Positions 34,176 through 43,303 of a DNA stretch of 64,000 nt are shown here, in pieces. Source of the stretch: Narthecium ossifragum. Its lineage: Eukaryota; Streptophyta; Magnoliopsida; Dioscoreales; Nartheciaceae. Location: assembly GCA_963920575.1 (NCBI GenBank), contig OY986973.1, forward strand, positions 18,214,062 to 18,278,061, written 5' to 3'. Within the stretch, counting starts at the first letter, position 1, and every line of letters starts with the position of its first letter. Below the pieces are notes generated by a model that saw only the letters and a list, made by a program, of their open reading frames with translations, searched no databases and had not been told where the DNA came from. Position numbers and translations under genes: made by a program.

Positions 34176-34603
34176 AATTAGATTTGACTCAGATTAGCTG
34201 AATCAATTAGCAACACGTGACCAACTCCTTCTTTCCATCTCCTTCCTCCTTCGTTCTCCCTTCCCTCCTCACAGTCGGCAACCACTCCCACGTTCTCCGA
34301 CCATCTTCCGCCTAGGCAAGGCCCTCCAACCTTACCCACAAGCCCCCACGACCTCAGCCGACCATTCTCCCGACGATCCGTGACCTTCTGGGTTACTCCG
34401 TGGCGACCCAAGCTTCACCACTGCTGACTACACCGTGTCCCAGCCTACCACTAGTTACTCCGCCCACCCCCATCACCATCCAATCACTCCATCACCTCTG
34501 GCTCGCTCCCATGACCCCAACCATCGTTATCTCGACGTCTTCCGCCACCTCTGGCGAACCCCATGGCGTCCCCAACCTTCGTCGTGATCGACGGAGCCCC
34601 CAC
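34176..34603 (+). other. Pro/Ser/Thr-rich ORF, left part, split by solo LTR
   Basis: An open frame from about 34400 (first codon GTG) is rich in Pro, Ser and Thr and runs to the insertion at 34604. When the LTR and one copy of CCCAC are left out, the frame stays open on the right side (36983 to a TAA near 37222). About 140 codons in total, no domain recognised. Composition resembles GC-rich transposon-captured sequence, so I do not claim a gene. Confidence 0.35.
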
Positions 34604-36977
34604 TGTGAGGGCCCGTCCCTTTGACCTGGCTCGACCGCGTGGGTCGAGGGGCGTTAATCTGTTGATTTGTTTCCGCGTCGGGTACGATCGGGCAATCGTA
34701 TGACAATTTCGACCCCAGGGGCATTTTGGTAAATATGCTCCCTGGTGGTCAGTTTCACACCCGCGTTTCACACACGACCTTGGATTGATGTATGTGTTTG
34801 ATTAGAACCTTAAGGGCGCGTCCGATCGGAAGATCGGAGCTCGATCGGGAAAGATCGAATCGGACGGCTGAGATCGATCCTAATCTCTATATAAGGCATG
34901 TCCCTTTCTCTCTCTCTCTTTCTCTTCTCCTGTCGTTTTCTCTCTCTCTCTCTCTCCTACGGCTGTGCTAGGGCTTCGGAGCGCGGCTTTCGAGGATCGG
35001 ATTTCGGCGATCGGAGTTGAGGGATCGGTGGAGGAGCTGCCCTACTTGCCCAAGTAGGTGTTTCTACCTCGATCTTATGATCGGAGTTCTCCTAGGATAG
35101 GTTTTATATGCTTTCGCTGTAGGAATACATGCTATATTGTTATGTAGCTTATAGCACATGTGTTGTAGCTTGTTTCAAGTATTTCTACCTTGCGATTTCC
35201 GTATTTTAATAGCTTGTTTCCGTATTATCGCCCTTTTGTCGGTTTTCGACCGTTTTGATATAGATAGGGGATTTAACCATCAAAATCGTGATTTCTTCGC
35301 ATCATTGGTTTCCCCATCGTTGATTATGCATGCCTGTAAAATTTCACTGATTTCCATCTTGAATTGATGGTTGTAATCCAAGAAATTGGATTTCCGGCAC
35401 TGTTCTAATGAACAGTGCAACAGGCCGCACGGTCGACCGTCGGATCGACCGTCAAGCGTTGATACGCTTTTTCTAGGCCTGACGGTCGACCGTCGGATCG
35501 ACCGTTAAGCTCTGTTTGGGTTTTGGTCTCCCAGGGTCGATGCTCGGATTGACCGCGAGATATTCTCTTTTTCCATTTTTGCCTCACGGTCGACCGTCGG
35601 ATCGACCGTCAGGCTCTGTCTCCATTTTGGCTTCTCAGGGTCGATGTACCGATCGACCGTCGCCCATATGTTTTTCCTCTTTTTGGTCTCACGGTCGACC
35701 GTCGGATCGACCGTGACATCGACCGTGGCCTCACGGTCGACCGTCGGATCGACCGTGAGCCCTTGAACACTGTTTCTTGGCCTTTCTTAAATGGATTTCG
35801 TTTGTGATAAGTACTTAAACATGTTAGGATGCATGCACGTTGTTTTCATGGGGTTTTCAAGGGATTTCTATTGAAATGGAGGATTGAATTGTGGTTTTAT
35901 TTGCATTTAATACTTGGTTTGATAAGTGGTTAAATGCTCATTTGGTTGCCTAGCCATTAGCTAGCTATGAGTGCTAGCTAATGTGGAATTGTGGAACCTT
36001 AGCCTCTTGCCGGCGAGTGCCGAGGGCTACTGTATATCTGTTGAACCTATAACTGATGTTGTGGCATATAGAGACATCTAGGGTAGATGTTTGTATAGGT
36101 TCATGCATTGTATGCATTAGAGGCATATGAGGTTAGGCGGGCGATGGGTTGATCGCCGATCCGAGGCTCTCGGGTAGCTCAGATCTAGCCTTAGGACCGT
36201 GGCAAGGTAGTGAGGATTAGGGCGTGAATATAATTGAATCTCATGTTATCGAGGATGTGTTATAGTTGACTCTGATCAATGTTTTGAGGTTTAGAGGTCG
36301 TGTTATCTTCCCAAGGCTAAGTACTAAGGATGGTTGTCGATGAGTTCCCGATGTGGTTCCCCAAGGCATGGTTTTCCTGCTTGGGTAAGGGTGATCTAGC
36401 ATGTTACTGTTCCTTGGCCTCCTGGTAACATGTTCAGGAGAGAGGTTTCATGACAGGAGCCTTGGGACATCGATAGGGTTATGGGACCCGTGGCATCCGT
36501 TAGACTTGAGCGGGGAGACAACACTGTTGTTGTTTTCCTCCTTTCTGTGTGCCGTAGAGTAGAACCCTACTGAGCTTATCGCTCATTCCTACCCAGGCTG
36601 CGTTTGCAAGTGCAGGCGCCAGTTCTTCTTCAGTAGAGCCGGCGGGATCTGCGTTTGACGGCGCGAGTACTTCCAGAGGCGCTTGAGGTTGCTGGAGGAC
36701 GACTGTTGTACCTTTTTGATAGTTTGTATATTATAAACATCTTTCGAGGAATTTTGGATTATTGTATAAAATCTTTCCCTTGGAGGAGTTGGATAAAGAA
36801 TTTTGTATCTGTACAACTTGATGTATATATATGAATTGAATTTATGTTTCACCTCTGGAATATAAATTGTTTAAATTTATCTGTCTTTTCCGCTTTGTAT
36901 CGCGCCAATTGGAGATGAATAGTGAAAGGAACCCTCACGCCCCGTCCTGGATGGGTTTTCTGGGTCGGGGTGTGACA
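34604..36977. mobile_element. Large solo LTR (2,374 bp), second copy, CCCAC target duplication
   Basis: Starts TGTGAGG, ends GGTGTGACA, flanked by perfect CCCAC (34599-34603 and 36978-36982). Same family as 26236-28736: shared start, AGGGGCATTTTGGTAAAT, TATA region (CTATATAAGG, about 34887), CT-rich leader (about 34903-34960), palindrome array, and end. The perfect target duplication suggests it is younger than the copy in the LINE, whose 5-mer has one change. Confidence 0.9.
35431..35754. repeat. Array of seven GGTCGA-N8-TCGACC palindromes, second LTR copy
   Basis: Sites start at 35431, 35484, 35535, 35588, 35639, 35693 and 35735; five have the exact form GGTCGACCGTCGGATCGACC. Spacing is 53, 51, 53, 51, 54 and 42 bp. 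The alternation with a GATGTACCGA/GATGCTCGGA-type centre (35535 and 35639) is the same as in the other LTR. Confidence 0.92.
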
Positions 36978-36982
36978 CCCAC

Positions 36983-37300
36983 ACTGCCGGTCCAAGCTCT
37001 TCAAGACCCCCCGACGGCCATGGGACCTCCTCCGTTGAGATCTCCCCGCTGATCCCGGCCCTGATGACTCTCAATTCACTGTTGATCTTCTCCTCTCAAG
37101 TATCGTCGTCGCCGACTATCTTGCCGGATTTGTCGTCTCCGCCGCTCCTCTCCCAAATCGGCCTCTACAGATCACTTCCCCAGCCTCGGACGACCTCTCC
37201 TCCACCTTCTTGGGGAGGCTAAGTCGTGAGCTGGCCGACCGGAGGAGAGAGGAGAGAGAGGAGAGAGAAAAGGGTGGGAAAAAAAGGAAAAAAAAGAAAA
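36983..37300 (+). other. Pro/Ser-rich ORF, right part
   Basis: Continuation of the frame broken at 34604, ending near 37222. Followed by a purine-rich GAGAGAGGAGAGAGA tract (about 37242-37270). No domain recognised. Confidence 0.3.
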
Positions 37301-37683
37301 TGGTATTTTGGTCTTTTTTAAACCCGATTTGGCTTATTGAGCCAAAGATGTTGTTAGATTTGGGTTTTTGGACCAATGCCCCTTATATTTAGGTTATAAA
37401 ATGTGTTCATGAATTTTGTTCTTTGGACTTGTGCTTAATTTCAATTGTGGTGTAGTCAAAATAGTAGTTTTTTCATTAAAAAATAAGTTAAGATTTTGAC
37501 CCTATGTTTTTTTACGCAGCCGAGGTGTGGCCAAATAAAAGCACATGTAAATTGCTTTGCCTTTAGCGCGGTTTGGGCGTGGTCCCCGTCAGTTTCCAAA
37601 TGGGGTTATTATGAATGCACTTGTATTCGGTTAAAAAAAAAGTGCGCTTTGGCAGTATGAATGTACGCCCAAAAGCACCCTAA
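37301..37683. other. Spacer without recognised features
   Basis: AT-rich, no ORF of note. It ends in TAA (37681-37683), the target of the next element. Confidence 0.4.
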
Positions 37684-38905
37684 GAGCATCCACATTAGCT
37701 CTTCTTAACAGATTCTCTAAAATACAGTAAAAAGAGTCATTTTTCTAGTTTACAGATTCTTTATCCAACAACACTCTGCATCAGATACTCTAAATCATTC
37801 TCTATCATACTTAAATATTAATATCTTCGTTCTTTCTTTATATTTTTTATTTTTTATCCATTGGTCATATTATACATTGATAAATATATTTGACAACAAC
37901 AATAACATATTACATTAATTATATAATAGTAATATATTCATACTTTCATTATTTCTTTATATATTTTACTAGGTGGGCCCTCTGCCACCTGGCAAGGTAA
38001 CCATCAGGTTAATGGGTGATTGGTTATAAAAACCGAATTTGATTAATGGATTAGTATGAATGTTAGATAAGATTGATTATATTAGATTAGTATACTATAA
38101 CTATAGAGTATATATAACTGTATGAATTAAATCAACATTATAAAGGGGCGGTTATGCATAACCGTTATTGCTCTTTATAAGGTTGATATCAACCTTATAT
38201 AAGGATGTATATTTAAAACTAACCTAGGGAATATGATAAAAATATACAAAGTTAACTTAGGAAAATATACATATAAACAAACTAATAGAAGGGAAACGGT
38301 TGTAACCGTTATTGCTCCTTATAAGGTTGATTTATTATTTATTGAATATATTATATTCATAAATATATTTGAGAATAGTCATATATTCAAATAACTATAT
38401 AATAATAATATATATTAAATAAAAAATATTAAAAAAATAGAAATCTTAATGTATTATTATTTCTTATTCATTGGAGAAGATGAGTTTGGAGAAAAGATAA
38501 AAGGATAAATGTGTTTTGAGAATATTTTTTGAAAAGTAAAAAGTCACATTTTATTATTAAATAACTATAGAGTAGTAATTTGTTATTACTTGAAATTATT
38601 AGAATATGAAAATCATAATATCTTATTATTTCTTATTGATTAGACAATATGGGAGAATGAATTAAAAAAAATATTCAAATGGCTTTAGATAATGAATTAA
38701 AGAAAAACATAATGACCATATTCTATTATAAAGTAATGGATAGAGGAGCTACAATGATACTCTACATGTGGAGTATCACTATAGCTCTTGTAATCAAATA
38801 CTCTATTTTAGAAGAGCTGATGGAGGAGGATTTTAGTCTAAAAAATACTGTAGCTCCTGTAAAATAGAGCTTTTGACTCTTTTACAGGAGCTGCTGCGGG
38901 TGCTC
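37684..38905. mobile_element. Harbinger/Tourist-like AT-rich element (1.2 kb)
   Basis: Ends GAGCATCCACATTAGCTC (37684) and, in reverse complement, GAGCACCCGCAGCAGCTC (38888-38905), flanked by TAA on both sides (37681-37683 and 38906-38908). Very AT-rich inside, with two copies of a GTAACCGTTATTGCTC(C/T)TTATAAGG-like stretch (about 38159 and 38302). No ORF for a transposase, so non-autonomous. Confidence 0.72.
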
Positions 38906-38908
38906 TAA

Positions 38909-40099
38909 GTCATATCAGTTTTCCTCTTTTGTTGCATCCTACGAAGAAGAGGAGCTAGAGACAACATCTCAACGGACTCCAAACTCACAAAGGGGTTCGC
39001 TATTGAAAATATGTCTAGTTCTGATGGATAGAAAGTGAAGCGGAAATAAATAAAAAAAGCAGCAAAAACCAAGCAAGTAAATACACAAGAGTTTTTTACG
39101 TGAAAAGCCCCCACGGGTAAAATCCACGGGTCCTAATTCTGAACTAAGAAAATCATGCATTATAGCCAAAAGGTTTGACAGTTACACAGACTTATAACAC
39201 ACGCTCACTGAGTTCACAGTGCCGTAGTTGTCTTCTGCTGTGCTCGAATCTATGATATGCCGTCTTTGTGCATGATCTCCTCTTCCTCTGATCCAAGAAA
39301 AAAAGTCATCGTCTGGAATCCACCACACGATCATCTGGAATCCAGCAAGCTCTCAATCACTCAAAGAATTAATCTCACAATTTTCGTTCTCTGAATTGTT
39401 GATCAGGCTCCCTCAATGTCGCACTTTTTCAATCGTTGAAAAGGACACCGCCACATGCTGCTCTCCCCTTTCTCTTTATGATTCGCTGGGCAGGAATCCA
39501 TCTATCGTAGGAATTGAATCCTACAAAAGACAAAGCTACTCGATGCCAATCTCTCTCCACTTTTCAATCACATTGGCAGCAAACCATCCTCATATACATT
39601 TCTCGATCATGAACCGTCCGATTCATTCTTAGGAAACAAACTTTCCTAATTAATATACGTTCGTTGTGCATCATTGCAATTTGGAAACACAATATGATAA
39701 GATCGAGGCTGCAGCAGACGTCTGTTGCACAAGATCGTCCTCTATTAATGGCGGAGGCACACCCTTGATCCAATTAATGGCTGAAAACCCCTGTCTTTTC
39801 TATTATGAAGAAGATAATGAATTACATGACTTCAACTTTTAAATACCAAAACCCTAATGACTCAATGAACTCCTAAATCACAGCCGTCCAATAGTACGGC
39901 TGATCACTCCTAAGCCGTACGCCACAAGCAGCATAGGCCTTATCCAATCAAGATAACTACAACCTACTAATCCAGCCCTTTTCTTACTACTAGCATTAAT
40001 AATCAATTAGGACTCGATCTTAATAACAAGCTAAAGATAGTGTGGATTAGGCTTGCGCGACCGAACTGGTCGTGGCTGCCTATCACAATATCAGCAGAG
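38909..40099. other. Unassigned stretch, possibly LTR-retrotransposon leader or LTR
   Basis: Contains TTTTTTACGTGAAAAGCCCC followed by a CACGGGT pair (about 39093-39130), a motif I associate with plant LTR retroelements, but no paired repeat is present in the window. No gene seen. Confidence 0.35.
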
Positions 40100-41015
40100 T
40101 TAGTATCAAATATATTTCATCACAGACTATGCATGGAGTGGTGACATCCCCTGAGTATGGAGAGTTTGCCTTGTTCATGGAGTGGTGACATCGCCTGAGT
40201 ATGGAGAGTTCGTCTTGTCCGTAGTATATGGTGCAAGACAAGATGGTCATAGAAAGGAGTTGTGGGATCACCTGTCAAGATTTAATACAGTAGGGCTGCC
40301 GTTGTTGATAGCGAGTGATTTTAACATCATCCTATCCGTTGAGGAAAAATGTGGAAGAGCTCCTTTCACATTCATTTTTGCAGAGACGATAGACTCCTTA
40401 AATTTTGTAATGGTTAATGTCCTAAAGGACCTTGGTTACTTAGGAGTCCGATTTACTTGGTCGAATAATCAAGTAGGAAGCTCGAGGATCCTCGAGAGGT
40501 TGGATCGAGCATTAGGAAACAATCTTTGGTGTGATAGATTTCTAGGCACTACGATAAAGCATTTGGCAAGAGTTGGATCCGACCATGTCCCCCTACTAAT
40601 CAACATCAGCTCACCTCCGGCAAGGGCAAGACCGGGCTTAGCATGGAGCACTATGGGTTGGAGTTGTCAGCCTTCCATGAAACTCTATTCCAGGTTTGGG
40701 CTTCATCCTTTAATGGGTCAAAGCAGTATGTATTCACCTCTAGATTGATTGCTATTAAAAAGGTCCACCATATGCTACAGGATTGGAGATGAACGTTTCC
40801 AAATTGAGCGTGAGCTTCTCACCTACAGTCTTGGATAATAGGAAGTCCATCATATGCTACATCCTTAGGCTTTCAGAGGTGGAAGACCCTTGGATGTACT
40901 TAGGCGCCCCTCTCTATGCAAGAAGGTTATCGGTCGCTGATTGCTCACCGTTTTTAGATAAGCTAGTCAGCCAGGTGCTCTCATGGAAACGAAGACATAT
41001 CTTTGTTCTTTGATG
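40100..41015 (+). mobile_element. LINE deletion derivative: endonuclease joined to reverse transcriptase thumb
   Basis: 40182-40748 is open for 188 codons and encodes the second half of an L1-type endonuclease (VVYGARQDGHRKELWDHL, SDFNIILSVEEK, FTWSNNQVGSSRILERLDRA, VGSDHVPLLIN). It then jumps to the reverse transcriptase thumb at 40783-41013 (LEMNVSKLSVSFSP, WMYLGAPLYARRLS, LDKLVSQVLSWKRR). The whole catalytic palm is missing, so this is an internal deletion. Confidence 0.82.
40133..40220 (+). repeat. 44-bp tandem duplication at the LINE start
   Basis: ATGGAGTGGTGACATC...CTTGTTC (40133-40176) is followed directly by a second copy (40177-40220) with four substitutions. Confidence 0.85.
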
Positions 41016-41479
41016 CGGGAAGATTGATAATATTTCTCGAAAAGGAAAAACATTTTTAGCATTTTAAACATTTTAAACTAGTTGCCGATTTGATTCCTTG
41101 TTGTTCCAATAGGACCCACCACGAGGAAACGGACGGATTACTTATCCAAGTTTGACACAATCTCAATCGTGATCTGAGTCAACACAGACGTGACATTTTT
41201 CATACATAATTCCAATCTAATCCACCAAAAAACTTCTTTCAAGCCGACCATAAAGTGAGTCAAATGGGATTAATTACGCCAATAAATTCAATAATATGGT
41301 ATTCGTAGTCAATAATAATCGTTTAATACTCATCAATGTCACGTGATTTCATATGATTAATATGGATTTTTTGCCCAAATCAACGGCCGAGATTAAAGCC
41401 AATTATTAATAAATGTCCTCAAATAATAGCAAATAATAGGAAGCTATCATCAACCCAAACTTTTAACGGTCGGCTTCAA
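41016..41479. promoter_or_regulatory. Upstream region of the MYOB-like gene
   Basis: AT-rich, unique-looking sequence between the LINE derivative and the leader of the next gene. The promoter is inferred from position only; no convincing TATA box was picked. Confidence 0.4.
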
Positions 41480-43303
41480 CCGTCAATGTCTTCCCGGACA
41501 GGTACCTATTTGTAATTTTGAGAAGCTATTCTATTCCTCCCACCACCTCCTCTTTCCCCCTTCCTCTTTATTTCAATCTTTTCGCTATTAATTCGATCAC
41601 AGTATCATATCCGATCCATCCTTCAATGTTGCAGACGAGGTACTCTCCAAGCCATACTCACTTCTTTTTTTTCCTCCTGTTTTTCTCGTATTTTTGCATC
41701 AATTTCAAGCCTAAAATTTGGTTTTTTTTGTTCTTCTTTTTGGGTTTTTATTTTTATTTTTTTACTTTTGGATGGTAGGGGGATTTGGTGGTGAAGATGG
41801 GTTGAATAATTCTTGGACGCCTTTCGGTGTTCGTCGGGACCTGTGGCGCCAGCGCCTCCAGCCGACTTTTCCCTATCGACGTCATCCTGGGGGGGCCTAG
41901 TTGTGTATATATATATATATAGAGAGAGAGAGAGGAGGTGGAGATCTGGAGTTGGGAAAGGAAAAGCTTTCGCCTTTCGGTTGCATTTGTCTGTCTCGGG
42001 TCTAGAAATCCGCACTCCCGATCGCCTCTTCCATCGTAGAACGCGGGGAATCCGGGGAATTAGCAAGGTTGGTCGATTTTCCTTCCGAAGAACTATTTTA
42101 ATTGACTTGTTTAATTTGTTTTGGACATCTTGGTAGTTGGGTTCTATGTTTTCTTTTTGAATCCAGTTTTAGGTGTTGAATCTAGTTTCTTTTTTGATTT
42201 GCGAGAATCTTGTAATTGATTCTTGAGCTTGCACATTGCAGGATTGGGCATGTTCGTTGTTTTGTTTTTGTTTTTTTTTTTAAAAGATTTTGAGCTGTTC
42301 TACAGATTTAAAGTGAGAAATCGGACAATTGTTGTATTCTTTTTAGATTCGTTTGATCTGATTTCGCAAATGTTATTTTGACGGTTCTTCTGTTTTTGAG
42401 CTTGAGATACTGTCTTGGCTCAGTTAGTTTTGACTAAGTTTATCAGTATATGATCATTGATTTGTTTATGTTGGGCCATTTTTCTGTGTGATTTCTGTTT
42501 TAAAGGTTTAATGGAGCTTTTTATGATTTGAGATCATTACTAAAATCTCGTATTGTCTCTTGGTTCAATTTATATTACTTGGTATATATGACGAATATGT
42601 GTTGCAGTTCAGTGATAGTTTCATATTGTTGAAGACTTTCATATTACTTGTGTTCCTGTTCCAAAAAAATGGAGGAGATGTTTGTACTTCATTAGGCCCT
42701 TCCTTTAATGCAGGATAACAAGCCTTATTTTTTGCAACTTAGGACCTAGCTTGGGTTTTAGTCCAGTGAATGGTTACCTTTTTATCCTGTTTCTTTTCCT
42801 GCTAACCCTCTCCCGTTGTGGTTGCCTTTACCTAATTTTTGCTGAGATTTTGGCTTTAAGGTGTTCCGATCGTTTTCATTTCAGCTAGGTTTATCATCTG
42901 TCAATCTTCCTTGAGGAATTGGCTTTCTCACCCAGAGTTGGTTCGAAGGCTTTCATGTCCAGTGTCTGAGGATAATCCTCACTTTTGTGTTGTTATGCAA
43001 TAAATTCCTTTTTCTGATCCTTTTTCTCATGTCTATGCTGTTGCTTTGGACCTTGATTGTTAAGTTGGTTTTAATTTGAAGACTTCTCCATAACAGCTAT
43101 TTTATACAATTTGATAATCTAGTTTCCGGATCTCAGAGTTCTGGTCTAATACAAGCTCACTGGTCTTCACAGTGGCAGAGGTTCAGATTGGATCTTTCCA
43201 TGAACTCAGGAGACCCTAAACTTGTTTCCATTCTTCAAGGATCAATATTATCTACTTCACTGTCTTGTTTATATGCTTGGACACAGAAGGAAATCTGCTG
43301 ATT
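41480..43303 (+). other. Probable 5' leader of the MYOB-like gene, with one intron
   Basis: C/T-rich sequence at about 41520-41660 and a (TA)n(AG)n microsatellite at 41905-41934 look like a plant 5' UTR. A candidate donor CAAG/GTTGGT is at 42068, and T-rich intron-like sequence runs to an acceptor TCTTCACAG at 43172. The leader then runs 43173-43303 to the ATG. TSS and intron ends are inference. Confidence 0.45.
41905..41934. repeat. (TA)n(AG)n microsatellite
   Basis: Eight TA units followed directly by seven AG units, in the presumed 5' UTR. Confidence 0.95.

Noticed and set aside
37242..37270. Purine-rich GAGA tract as a retroelement polypurine tract
   Set aside because: No LTR follows it; it is simple repeat next to a GC-rich stretch.
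39093..39130. Full LTR retrotransposon around the TTTTTTACGTG motif
   Set aside because: No second copy of the region exists in the window, so LTR status cannot be shown.
43265..43303. Upstream extension of the MYOB-like start (13 more codons)
   Set aside because: It begins with TTG rather than ATG and is not part of the conserved N-terminus.
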